Shown piece after piece: positions 8,999 through 17,314 of a stretch of 64,000 bases of DNA. Within the stretch, counting starts at the first letter, position 1. Every line of letters starts with the position of its first letter. Below the pieces are notes generated by a model. That model did no database searches. It saw nothing but the letters and a program-made list of their open reading frames with translations, and was not told the DNA's origin. The stretch is from Gimesia sp. (GTDB taxonomy: Bacteria; Planctomycetota; Planctomycetia; Planctomycetales; Planctomycetaceae): contig PAJV01000077.1 of NCBI GenBank assembly GCA_002706765.1, positions 186,001 to 250,000 of the forward strand. Reading direction: 5' to 3'. The position numbers were made by a program, and so were the translations under genes.

Positions 8999-9916
8999 TC
9001 AGCCATTTTCAATCGCATCCGGAAGCCCTTCTGCGATTGTGGGAAACGTCAATGAGACCCCCAGCTCTTCCCGTAACCTTTTATTATTACAGCGTTTATT
9101 AAGTCCCGCGGCACGCTCGGTACTGTTGAAACGCGTCGATTTTCTGCTGATTTCTCCCGGAACAGTCGACTCAAACCGGGGCTCAGGTGCCTTCAGAAGT
9201 CGAGCGAGAGTCTCGTAATATTCCCACCTGGTAATCGGGCGGGAGTCGCTGACCAGATAGCGGTCATACAGGTGGATGTTCGTATCAATCTTGAGGACTG
9301 TCTGGACAATATCTGCCAGATGAATCAGGTTGAGCCAGGCATCGGGATGACCTGCCAGGGGTTCTCCCGCTCTGATCTGTTCCATCCGAGCCAGTAATCT
9401 ACCTGGTCCATAAATGCCCGCCAATCTGAGAATGACCGCTCTGGCTGCCGCGGATTGTGTTGAAGATGTCGACAGAAAACCGTGCTGATCAAACAGTTGC
9501 TCTGCTTCCAGACAAACCTGGCCGTTCTCCCGCTCTGGTTCACAGACCGACGATTCATCGACCCACTCGCCGGCAGTCTGACCGTATACACTGGTGCTGG
9601 AGAGATAAATCACTTTTTGAGTCCGCTGTTTGAGAACTTTCAAAGCAGATTCCAGGCCGGTGACATAAATCTCATGCCGGGATTTGTCTGAAGAACGATC
9701 AAAGCCGACGGCGTAGAGTACGGTATCCGATTCCGGCAGACTCTCCAGTGATTCCGGCTGTGTAATATCTCCCAGCACAGGTTGAATGCCTGCTGACAGG
9801 AATTTTTCTGCGTTGTTTTCCGAGCGTGTCAAAGCAGAGACCTGATGCCCCTGCTTCACCCATTCCTGTGCGACGGTCAGCCCGACATAGCCGCAACCAA
9901 TAATCAGTTTTCGCAT
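8999..9916 (-). CDS. NAD(P)-dependent SDR-type epimerase/dehydratase family protein
   Basis: 305 residues, ATG start. Extended SDR / YeeZ-like fold: N-terminal dinucleotide-binding motif IIGCGYVGLTVAQEW, acidic GDITQPESL, a strand VIYLSSTSVYGQTAGEWVDE that carries a Ser/Tyr context, and RLAGIYGPGRLLARM. No signal peptide, so cytoplasmic. The substrate cannot be told from sequence. It starts 19 bases after a small conserved gene and follows prs further upstream, so it is likely the distal gene of a prs transcript. Confidence 0.85.
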   Translation of the reverse strand: MRKLIIGCGYVGLTVAQEWVKQGHQVSALTRSENNAEKFLSAGIQPVLGDITQPESLESLPESDTVLYAVGFDRSSDKSRHEIYVTGLESALKVLKQRTQKVIYLSSTSVYGQTAGEWVDESSVCEPERENGQVCLEAEQLFDQHGFLSTSSTQSAAARAVILRLAGIYGPGRLLARMEQIRAGEPLAGHPDAWLNLIHLADIVQTVLKIDTNIHLYDRYLVSDSRPITRWEYYETLARLLKAPEPRFESTVPGEISRKSTRFNSTERAAGLNKRCNNKRLREELGVSLTFPTIAEGLPDAIENG

Positions 9917-9935
9917 TGTTTCACCATTTTCTCTT

Positions 9936-10436
9936 TCAGCGTTTTCCGCGAATCCGTGGCGCGAGTTGCTCAGAATGCTGCAGGATCTGCCTGATCTGAT
10001 TGTGGATCAGAATGCGTAATTCTGAATCAGAGCTTTCTGCTAACGACTGTACCATTTGAACTTTCTGAGGATCCTGCCAGACGAGATCCAGTTCCTGAAA
10101 CCACCTGGTCATTTTCTGCAGACAGGCAGTGAGTTCGCTTTCTGTCAGATCATATCGCAACAGTACAGATTCTTCTGAGTTATGGCTCTTTGTCAACCGG
10201 GCCAGTGTATTTCCCTGGGTGCGGTAAAGCTGTCCGTTGATAAAGGCACGACGCAGAAATGCGTTCTGATCGAACTGATAAACGGGGTCACTGCCGAAGT
10301 AGAAGGAAAAATGGCCGTTTTTCTTCTCTCCCCAGAACAGGGGTTCTTCTAAGTGTTTCAACTGAAATTCAGCCCGTGGGAACAAAGCCGTCGCTTCCCG
10401 CATCAGGTCTTCGCGGTCCTGTTCATGCAGCGCCAT
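9936..10436 (-). CDS. Conserved hypothetical protein
   Basis: 166 residues from ATG 10436 (MALHEQDREDLMREAT), preceded by a GAGACGGAT purine-rich stretch; a longer reading to 10484 adds 16 residues without a better site. Visible features: charged helix at the N-terminus, a beta-rich middle with LFWGEKKNGHFSFYFGSDP, then QLYRTQGNTLARL and a helical C-terminus. No membrane segment, signal peptide or catalytic motif I recognise. It lies between prs and the SDR gene with short gaps (56 and 19 bases), which suggests co-transcription. No function assigned. Confidence 0.75.
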   Translation of the reverse strand: MALHEQDREDLMREATALFPRAEFQLKHLEEPLFWGEKKNGHFSFYFGSDPVYQFDQNAFLRRAFINGQLYRTQGNTLARLTKSHNSEESVLLRYDLTESELTACLQKMTRWFQELDLVWQDPQKVQMVQSLAESSDSELRILIHNQIRQILQHSEQLAPRIRGKR

Positions 10437-10492
10437 ATCCGTCTCTTTTCTGAATCGAATCCCACCAGACACTTTTCGGTTCACCCGGGAAA

Positions 10493-11440
10493 TCAGTCGA
10501 ACAGGTGACTGACCGATTCGTTGCGGTGAATGCGGCGAATGGCTTCACCCAGCAGCGGAGCGATGGAAATCGTTCTCAAGTTGGAAAGTTTGTCCTGATC
10601 GGGAATCGGCAGGCTGTTGGTCACCACGATTTCTTTAATAGGGGCTTCACTCAGCAGTTTGATGGCAGGTCCGCAGAAGACAGCATGCGAGGCTCCTACA
10701 TAGATTTCTTTCGCGCCATGCTCTTTGACCACATTGACCGCGCCGACAATCGAACCGCCGGTCGAGATCATGTCGTCAAACAGGAGTGCCACTTTGCCTT
10801 CAATCGGCCCGCCGATAATATTTGCCTGCTGGGTTTCAATGGCATTTTTGCGGCGTTTATCAACAATAGCCAGGGTGCCCCCAATATTGTTGTTATGCTG
10901 CAGGGTTCGCTTGATACTCCCCTCATCCGGGCTGACGACCACGAGGTCTTTGTCGGGAATATTCAATGAGCGGAAATAACGGTCAAGAATTGGTGCCGCA
11001 TACAAATGGTCGACCGGGGTATCAAAAAAGCCCTGAATCTGTGCTGCATGCAGATCCATTGCCAGCACCCGATCCGCGCCTGCTTCGTTGATCAGGTTTG
11101 CCACCAGCTTGGAGGTAATGGGCACCCGCCCCGAGTCTTTACGGTCCTGCCGGGCATAGCCAAAATAGGGAATGACGGCTGTAATGCGTTCTGCACTGGC
11201 ACGCCGACAGGCGTCCATCAGAATCAGCAGTTCCATCAGATTATCATTCACAGGAGGCGAGGTCGGCTGGACGATAAACACGTCACGCCCGCGGACATTC
11301 TGGTTGAGTTTCAGACTGATTTCACCATCAGGGAAATTGGATAATTCAACGGAAGCCAGACGAATTCCCAGATATTCTGCGATTTCTCCGGCCAGCTGGG
11401 GATGAGCTCGTCCACTGAGAAGAGTCAGATGATCATACAT
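10493..11440 (-). CDS. prs: Ribose-phosphate pyrophosphokinase (PRPP synthase)
   Basis: 315 residues, full length for class I enzymes. It transfers pyrophosphate from ATP to ribose-5-phosphate, giving PRPP for nucleotide, His and Trp synthesis. Seen: LSGRAHPQLAGEIA start, NFPDGEISLKL, DVFIVQPTSPPVNDNLMELL, the ATP/flexible-loop YFGYARQDRKDSGRVPI, the metal-binding DLHAAQIQGFFDTPVDHLYA, and the PRPP loop VALLFDDMISTGGSI. ATG start. The glmU-like gene lies 229 bases upstream on the same strand, an order (glmU-prs) common in bacteria. Confidence 0.97.
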   Translation of the reverse strand: MYDHLTLLSGRAHPQLAGEIAEYLGIRLASVELSNFPDGEISLKLNQNVRGRDVFIVQPTSPPVNDNLMELLILMDACRRASAERITAVIPYFGYARQDRKDSGRVPITSKLVANLINEAGADRVLAMDLHAAQIQGFFDTPVDHLYAAPILDRYFRSLNIPDKDLVVVSPDEGSIKRTLQHNNNIGGTLAIVDKRRKNAIETQQANIIGGPIEGKVALLFDDMISTGGSIVGAVNVVKEHGAKEIYVGASHAVFCGPAIKLLSEAPIKEIVVTNSLPIPDQDKLSNLRTISIAPLLGEAIRRIHRNESVSHLFD

Positions 11441-11656
11441 TTAAAACGATGCCTGCAATTATGCAATACATAGAGTAGCGGGAACAAAAGTGAGCGATGC
11501 CAGACACAAGCGATCCAGCCTACATCCCTATTCACGCTTATCGAGTGCAAGATGTCAAGCATGAGCTTTCGATTTCGTACGAAACGTCTCAAATGCCAAA
11601 GTACAGACTTTTTTTACTGGCATTGACGAAAGCAGAAGCAGGGGAAACCCTGTCAA

Positions 11657-11682
11657 TTATTCCACAGACTTATTCCACAGAC
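11657..11682. repeat. 13-bp tandem duplication at the end of the glmU-like gene
   Basis: The unit ttattccacagac occurs twice head to tail (11657-11669 and 11670-11682). The second copy contains the stop codon of the glmU-like gene and the first lies just beyond it. Looks like a small replication-slippage duplication. Confidence 0.8.
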
Positions 11683-12416
11683 TCACGTTGCAGAATCTCA
11701 GCCACTTCGGCGAGCTGCTCCTGTGTATTCACGCCCATGGCTTCCTGGATATCAAACACGGGATCAGCCAATACCGTCTGACCAGCCTTCAACAGAATCT
11801 CGGCGCAGTCGGTCAGATAATACTCCGCCTGACTGTTATCAGGCTTCAACTGCTGTAACGCGCTGAACAGCTGATGTCCGTCGAACGCGAAGCAGCCAGT
11901 ATTGATCTCTTCAATCGCTGCTTCTTCGGGGGTGGCATCTTTCTGTTCTACAATTCGCAGAAACTGTGCGGAAGAATCACGGACAATCCGCCCCAGACCA
12001 TGATTGGCCTCGGTAATTGCTGTGCCCACAACACAGGCCGCCTGATTCTCTTTTTGCAGGTCGAGTAATTTGGAGAGCGAACTGCCTTTCAACAGGGGAG
12101 TGTCACCGGCTAAAACCAGCACGGGACCATCATGGTCCGCCAGGTTTTCAGCGCTCATCATGACGGCGTGTCCGGTCCCTTTCTGCTCTGACTGCAGCGC
12201 AAATTCGATATCGCTGTGATGGGCAAGTGCCGCTTTGACTTCATCTGCTTTGTGCCCGACGATGACAACCAGTTTTTCACAGTTCGCAGCACGGGCGGCA
12301 TCCAGTACATATTCAATCATCGGACGCCCCAGAACCGGGTGCAGAACTTTCGGAAGCTCTGACTGCATCCGCGTACTTTTTCCGGCGGCAAGAATCACAG
12401 CGGCTGGACGAGTCAC
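11670..12416 (-). CDS. Sugar-1-phosphate nucleotidyltransferase (GlmU pyrophosphorylase domain only)
   Basis: 248 residues, GTG start. Matches the N-terminal uridyltransferase half of GlmU: VILAAGKSTRMQSELPKVLH, the nucleotide loop with QKGTGHAVMM, LAGDTPLL with the metal-binding Asp, and EINTGCFAFDG. It makes UDP-GlcNAc from GlcNAc-1-phosphate and UTP if the family call holds. The C-terminal left-handed beta-helix acetyltransferase domain of bifunctional GlmU (about 200 further residues) is absent: the reading frame ends in RESVE and prs follows. GlcN-1-P acetylation would therefore need another gene. Related NTP transferases with other sugars cannot be excluded. Confidence 0.85.
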   Translation of the reverse strand: MTRPAAVILAAGKSTRMQSELPKVLHPVLGRPMIEYVLDAARAANCEKLVVIVGHKADEVKAALAHHSDIEFALQSEQKGTGHAVMMSAENLADHDGPVLVLAGDTPLLKGSSLSKLLDLQKENQAACVVGTAITEANHGLGRIVRDSSAQFLRIVEQKDATPEEAAIEEINTGCFAFDGHQLFSALQQLKPDNSQAEYYLTDCAEILLKAGQTVLADPVFDIQEAMGVNTQEQLAEVAEILQRESVE

Positions 12417-12520
12417 GGTGGATTTCCTTTTCTCAGCAGTTCAACGGGAACGCGACTGGCAGTGTGACATGACCACGGGAAGTTGTTGGTATGTCACTCA
12501 GCATGATTTGAGCGTTACGA

Positions 12521-13690
12521 TTAAAACTGCATACCAAAGCGGGCGATGAATCCATCATTGATATCAAATCCGCCACCACTTTTGAAGTCGGCTTCACGTT
12601 TCAAGATACCACCTGCTTCGAGGAACAGGGACATGCAGCCGTTGTCGCCTCGCAAACCGAGCATCATGACGTAGTCTTTGAATTCGACCTGATCACGGCC
12701 AGGTATGCCGGCCCGATCGACTTGGAATGCTTCGATGTCGTACTCGAAAGAACCATACAGCCAGACACTTTTATCGCCTACGTTACCCAGGAAGCGACTG
12801 ACGCGTGCCTTGGGGAACATGGCTCGAATTTCCCACAGGTCATTGGGAGTCCAGACGATACCGGCATAAGGAATGACATAATCTTTCATCCGGTCCCAAT
12901 AAGCGGCACCAGCGGCAAACATCCAGGTCTCAGAAGGTCGGAAGAACAGAACCACACGAGCGTCAAACTGCCAGGCATCCGAACTCAGGCTATTACCAAA
13001 GTCTGTAGCCAGAGCAGGTGTGAAGCCTAACTGTACACTCCACAGACCATTGGCGGGTGTTGACATCTGGAAATCACTGCCGAAACGGTACCCTGCCCCT
13101 GGTAACGAGACGAACTGGGGACCATCCCAGCCTCGGTAATCAAACTCGGGAGTCGCTGTGAAAATCCAGCCATTCCGGGTGGGAGTTGTATACTGCAAAT
13201 CAACGTCTGTTTCGAACACGCCAAAGTTTCCACCATCTGCTCCCCCTGGTTGAATATCGGTTGACACCTTCGGTAAAAAGCCGACTTCAAATTTCGAAGA
13301 CCAGCCGAAACGGTAAGGCTGGGGACCATTGATACCTGCAGGATAACTGCCGCCGGGCATACCCTGTGCGCCATACGGATCGACGCCGGCACCGGGAGTC
13401 AAAAAGGGATCGTATCCCTGTTGAGGTGCACCATACAGATTGCCACCAGCCATATTGGGATCAAAGGGCTGCGCATTCGGGTCAATAAACTGACCACCAT
13501 TATACTGACCGCCATTGGGAGGCATTGTGGTGCCATACGGGGCCGTCTCTTCATAGGTGGGCGGCGGACTTTGACCGCGAATTACAGCCTCAAAGTCTTC
13601 TGCGGGCGTATAAAGAGTAGTGATTTCAGCCGCATTCAGGTTGACGCTGGCGGAGAAAACAATGGCAAGACAAAGAAGGGAAGCTTTCAA
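12521..13690 (-). CDS. Putative outer-membrane beta-barrel protein
   Basis: 389 residues from TTG at 13690, which gives a clean Sec signal peptide (MKASLLCLAIVFSASVNLNA) and has AGGTCG upstream; an alternative TTG at 13816 adds 42 residues ahead of it. After the signal comes a Pro/Gly/Asn-rich low-complexity linker (about residues 30-120, repeated NGGQ, PYGA, GYDP units), then alternating polar/aromatic strands such as GWIFTATPEFDYRGW and WMFAAGAAYWDRM, and a terminal GFIARFGMQF ending in Phe, the pattern of outer-membrane barrels. Likely a planctomycete surface or porin-like protein; substrate unknown. It is transcribed toward the glmU-like gene with a gap of about 100 bases. Confidence 0.75.
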   Translation of the reverse strand: MKASLLCLAIVFSASVNLNAAEITTLYTPAEDFEAVIRGQSPPPTYEETAPYGTTMPPNGGQYNGGQFIDPNAQPFDPNMAGGNLYGAPQQGYDPFLTPGAGVDPYGAQGMPGGSYPAGINGPQPYRFGWSSKFEVGFLPKVSTDIQPGGADGGNFGVFETDVDLQYTTPTRNGWIFTATPEFDYRGWDGPQFVSLPGAGYRFGSDFQMSTPANGLWSVQLGFTPALATDFGNSLSSDAWQFDARVVLFFRPSETWMFAAGAAYWDRMKDYVIPYAGIVWTPNDLWEIRAMFPKARVSRFLGNVGDKSVWLYGSFEYDIEAFQVDRAGIPGRDQVEFKDYVMMLGLRGDNGCMSLFLEAGGILKREADFKSGGGFDINDGFIARFGMQF

Positions 13691-13816
13691 TGTTCGACCT
13701 GCAAATATAGGATTAATCAGTTTACGAGCAGAAGTGCTCTGTCTGAATGGGGAGTCAGCAACACGCTGTGGCTCAACTCTTCTGTGTGGGGGTGATTTAG
13801 TGAGGTGATTTTCCAA

Positions 13817-14251
13817 ATGCAGGCGATTAGGTCAACAGCAATCTGCAGGCATTCAGGAGTAAACTTGAGGAAATGTTTGAATTTCCCAGAGAATTTCCTG
13901 AGAAATTTTCCGCTCGCTAGAACGGGGGCACAGTGAAATCTGAGGAAAGATGGGAACGCAAAACCCGCGTCGTAAGCGTCTTACGGAGTGGGAGGGGAAA
14001 TGGATCAAAATGAAATCTGCCGCGAGATCGTTTTCCCCGGTTAATCTGCATTTTCCCGTTCCTGAATGAGTTCAGGTAACGCAGGAAATTCAGATCTGCC
14101 GTCTCTGGCTACAACCGTCTGCCGGTCAACTGCGATCCCGGGGATCTGTAACGCAGGCAGACTGTCCGGGCCTGATCTCTGACAGACAAGCCTCTCTGGA
14201 GTACACAGAGGAGTTTCTGTCAGAGTTGAAATGCAGTGTCTCTAAGTTCGG
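13817..14251. other. Non-coding region with a long hairpin
   Basis: About 435 bases without a convincing gene. Near its right end a two-part hairpin is visible: CTGACAGA (14179-14186) pairs with TCTGTCAG (14216-14223) and, inside it, CCTCT (14191-14195) pairs with AGAGG (14207-14211). It lies just beyond the 79-aa gene on the minus strand and may act as a 3'-end structure, although there is no T-run. Confidence 0.5.
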
Positions 14252-14491
14252 TTATTTATGATAACCCAGACTCGTGACCACGGAATGCAGTTCTTCAAAC
14301 GTGATAAAGCGACGTCGATGAAGTAATTTGTACTGGTCGATCGCTTGTGCCAGTTCATTCACATCCTGATTTTCGGAGTTGTAGGAATTACTGAACTGAC
14401 GTCGTTCACTCACTCCGTCCGGACGACTGTCGTCCCGGCTTTGACGGCGATCCTGGAAAGTAGCGGACTGTTGATCGGTGACCTGTTTCAT
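14252..14491 (-). CDS. Small conserved-looking protein with strong RBS
   Basis: 79 residues. AAGGAG lies seven bases before the ATG, one of the best ribosome binding sites in the window, which argues that this short frame is translated. The N-terminal half is polar and disordered-looking (Q, D, R, S rich); the C-terminal half is a compact helical segment, LAQAIDQYKLLHRRRF followed by ITFEELHSVVTSLGYHK. The segment resembles a short module I have the impression recurs in planctomycete proteins, but I cannot verify this. No Cys, no membrane segment; a DNA/RNA-binding or adaptor role is possible because of HRRRF. Function unknown. Confidence 0.7.
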   Translation of the reverse strand: MKQVTDQQSATFQDRRQSRDDSRPDGVSERRQFSNSYNSENQDVNELAQAIDQYKLLHRRRFITFEELHSVVTSLGYHK

Positions 14492-14875
14492 GAGATTGCT
14501 CCTTGAAGACTGACTTACCAGCCAAACCCTAGGTTACGATTACTGGTAATGTGTGATAATTTGATATCTGCAGCGGTTATTTCTGTCATCCGCTGTCAAT
14601 AATATCTACTGTTCCGATTATGAGAATTTTAAGAGGTGTTTGGAAAACACGTTTTTGCAGGCAAAATGGGGAGTCAATCTCGGCCCGGAAGATTCCTGTC
14701 AAAAATAGAATCGGCGGATCTGTACGTCTTCTTTGGCTTACACGGCATTTCTCGTTATATTACAGGTATTACGATCATAGGTATTCTGCCTGTCATGCAG
14801 CACATGTCAGGAGGGATTAGCAGCAATAATAATGACGACTGAATTTCATTCTCTGACAGGAAAGATCTAGGTTTT
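14492..14875. other. Divergent intergenic region
   Basis: 384 bases between the 79-aa gene (minus) and gpsA (plus). AT-rich near 14540-14600. Short frames here lack ribosome sites and family features. It should hold two divergent promoters, but none is clear enough to mark. Confidence 0.4.
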
Positions 14876-15871
14876 ATGGATACAAAAGTGGCAATCCTGG
14901 GTGGCGGTGGTATGGCAACTGCCTGCGCTACACTCCTCAGCGAATCTTCCGACATTGCAGTTTCCATGTGGGTCCGCAAACCGGAAGTGGCAGCAGATAT
15001 GCAGAAGAACCGGGAAAACAAAAGGCTGTTACCCGGAGTCCCCCTGGCTGAATCAATCCAGGTCACCTCTGATGTGGATGAAGCTGTGGCGGATGCCGAT
15101 TTTCTGGTGGTGGCGATCCCGACCGAATTCCTCAGACAGGCACTGACGAAGCTGGCGCCTCATATAAAAAATGTTTCGCCGGTTATCAGTGTGATCAAAG
15201 GGATTGAACAGGAAACGTTTTTTCGTCCCAGCGAAATCATCGCCGACGTACTCGGTCCCCGCCCTGTTGTCGCGCTGGGCGGTCCCAGCCATGCAGAAGA
15301 AATCGCCCGCCGCCTGCCCGCCAGTGTGGTTGCCGCCAGTGGTGATATTCAGCTAGCCAAGCAGACCCAGAAGCTGTTCAGCACAGACCGGTTTCGCGTT
15401 TATACGAACGTGGATATCGTTGGTGTCGAACTGGCAGGCGCTTTGAAAAATGTGATTGCCATTGCCGCGGGAATCTGTGATGGTGGTAAATATGGTGACA
15501 ATGCCAAATCCGCGATCATGACTCGAGGTCTGGTCGAGATGAACCGATTCGGTTCTGCCTATGGTGCAGAGCCATCCACGTTTTCCGGACTGGCTGGTGT
15601 GGGCGACCTGATTACAACCTGTATGAGCCCATTCGGACGAAACCGCAGCCTGGGTGAACGCCTGGGGCAGGGAGAAACTCGTGAGGAAATCATTTCCAGC
15701 ATGGATGCCGTTGCCGAAGGTGTGAACACAACGCGCAGCGTGTACGATCTGGCCGAAGCGAAAGGGCTGGACATGCCGATCACAACCGAGATCTTCCGCG
15801 TGCTGTTTGAAGGCAAGTCACCGGAAGCGGCTACGCAGACCCTGATGACGCGTCCGCAGCGGGAAGAGTAG
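14876..15871 (+). CDS. gpsA: Glycerol-3-phosphate dehydrogenase [NAD(P)+]
   Basis: 331 residues. Reduces dihydroxyacetone phosphate to sn-glycerol-3-phosphate for phospholipids. Seen: N-terminal dinucleotide motif ILGGGGMATACATLLSE, VVAIPTEFLRQAL, SVIKGIE, the GGPSHAEEIARRLP segment, and the C-terminal signature around ELAGALKNVIAIAAGI with the catalytic Lys and GDNAKSAIMTRGL. ATG start, normal length. Its product feeds the plsC/cdsA operon found about 20 kb away. Confidence 0.96.
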   Translation: MDTKVAILGGGGMATACATLLSESSDIAVSMWVRKPEVAADMQKNRENKRLLPGVPLAESIQVTSDVDEAVADADFLVVAIPTEFLRQALTKLAPHIKNVSPVISVIKGIEQETFFRPSEIIADVLGPRPVVALGGPSHAEEIARRLPASVVAASGDIQLAKQTQKLFSTDRFRVYTNVDIVGVELAGALKNVIAIAAGICDGGKYGDNAKSAIMTRGLVEMNRFGSAYGAEPSTFSGLAGVGDLITTCMSPFGRNRSLGERLGQGETREEIISSMDAVAEGVNTTRSVYDLAEAKGLDMPITTEIFRVLFEGKSPEAATQTLMTRPQREE

Positions 15872-15948
15872 GCTATCATAGTTTTTTTCTCATTGATCCC
15901 CGGTTCAAGCGACTCGATTTTCACTATCAATTCCCTTCGGAGTATACG

Positions 15949-17241
15949 ATGCGATTTTCAGGACTGACATTCACAATTTGCCTGTTCCTTTTTTTGATCC
16001 CCGATATTTCTCAGGCAGATACCTGGCCTCAGTTTCGTGGTGCCAGCGGAAGCGGCGTCTCAGTGGAAAAGAATCTGCCGGAAAAATGGTCTGCAGAACA
16101 GGGCATTCTCTGGTCGGCTGCCTTGCCTGGCCGTGCGAATTCTTCTCCTGCCATCACAGACAACCGGGTCGACATCACAACAAAAACGGATGATGACGGA
16201 CTCTGGATCCTGTCATTCGATCGCAAGAGTGGACAACAGATTCGGAAAGTCAAAGTGGGAACGGGTTCCCTGGCGGCACCTGGTCCCCGGAATCTCTGGG
16301 CACATCGACACAACGCAGCCACGCCCTGCCCGATTTCTGATGCGGAACATGTCTGGGCTTTCTTCGGATCAGGGTTACTGGTCTGCCTGGATGTGGAATC
16401 GGGCGAAATCGCCTGGAAACGGGATCTGGTGAAAGACTACGGCGCATACGACATCACCTTCGGCATGGGTTCCACGCCCCGCCTGTGGGGTGACCTGCTG
16501 TTTGTCACCTGCATGACCAAAGGCCCTTCTTATGTGGTCGCCTTTGATAAACAGACCGGCAAAGAAGTCTGGAAACAGAATCGAAAGCTCCCTGCTGAGA
16601 AAGATGGGGCCGACGCCTATTCGACTCCCACGATTTTTCAAAATGGTGATCGAACGGAATTACTGGTTTCGGGGTCGGACCATATCAATGCCTATGATCC
16701 CCAGACAGGGAAACAGCTCTGGATCGCGGGAGGCCTGGATATTCCCAGTGCCTTTGGCCGCATCATCGCAGCTCCTGTCGCCGATACCGGCACTGTTATC
16801 GCGACCACCGGAAATCCGGGTGGCGGTGGTCTGGGTTATATCAAAGCCTTTCAGAATGGAAAATCCGGAGATATCACCCAGTCGGGTCTGCTCTGGAAAT
16901 TTGATGTCGCAACTCCCGATTCTTCAACACCCCTGGTACTGGAGAACAAACTATATATGATCAGCCAGAACGGCGTTGCCACCTGCCTGGATCTCAAAAA
17001 AGGGGAACCGGTCTGGAAGAAACGGATGCAGGGCCAGTATTTTTCATCACTGGTTGGCGGTGATGGAAAGGTTTACTTCCTGAGTATTGAAGGCCTGTGT
17101 ACCGTCGTTGATGCGGCGAGTGGAGAAGTAATTGCAGAAAATCAGCTGCCAGGCACGTTTTATTCCACACCTGCGATCAGTGACGGAGTGATCTATCTGC
17201 GTTCTTTTGATCGACTGTATGCGATCTCGGGCAAACCCTGA
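15949..17241 (+). CDS. Secreted PQQ-like beta-propeller protein
   Basis: 430 residues with a Sec signal peptide (hydrophobic FTICLFLFLIPDISQA) and GGAG six bases before the ATG. The mature part consists of repeated WD/PQQ-type blades, seen as SFDRKSGQQIRKVKV, CLDVESGEIAWKRDL, AFDKQTGKEVWKQN, AYDPQTGKQLWIAGG and CLDLKKGEPVWKKR. Such propellers resemble BamB or the C-terminal propeller of alcohol dehydrogenases; without a helical dehydrogenase domain or CC motif a scaffold or binding role is more likely. No lipobox Cys at the cleavage site. It begins with the TWPQFRGASGSGVS motif common to large planctomycete PQQ families. Confidence 0.85.
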   Translation: MRFSGLTFTICLFLFLIPDISQADTWPQFRGASGSGVSVEKNLPEKWSAEQGILWSAALPGRANSSPAITDNRVDITTKTDDDGLWILSFDRKSGQQIRKVKVGTGSLAAPGPRNLWAHRHNAATPCPISDAEHVWAFFGSGLLVCLDVESGEIAWKRDLVKDYGAYDITFGMGSTPRLWGDLLFVTCMTKGPSYVVAFDKQTGKEVWKQNRKLPAEKDGADAYSTPTIFQNGDRTELLVSGSDHINAYDPQTGKQLWIAGGLDIPSAFGRIIAAPVADTGTVIATTGNPGGGGLGYIKAFQNGKSGDITQSGLLWKFDVATPDSSTPLVLENKLYMISQNGVATCLDLKKGEPVWKKRMQGQYFSSLVGGDGKVYFLSIEGLCTVVDAASGEVIAENQLPGTFYSTPAISDGVIYLRSFDRLYAISGKP

Positions 17242-17243
17242 TC

Positions 17244-17280
17244 AAAAAATGCCTCTCAGCATGACCGCTGAGAGGCATTG
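17244..17280 (-). terminator. Intrinsic terminator of the DUF1501 gene
   Basis: Perfect 12-bp stem ATGCCTCTCAGC/GCTGAGAGGCAT (17249-17260 with 17267-17278), loop atgacc, followed on the minus strand by six T residues. It may also weakly end the PQQ gene on the plus strand. Confidence 0.85.
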
Positions 17281-17314
17281 ATGTTTACATTTTGATCTGA
17301 GTCAGGCAGCGAAC

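Noticed and set aside
14636..14842. 68-codon frame ahead of gpsA
   Set aside because: Two overlapping short frames, no RBS and no recognisable motif; more likely 5' region.
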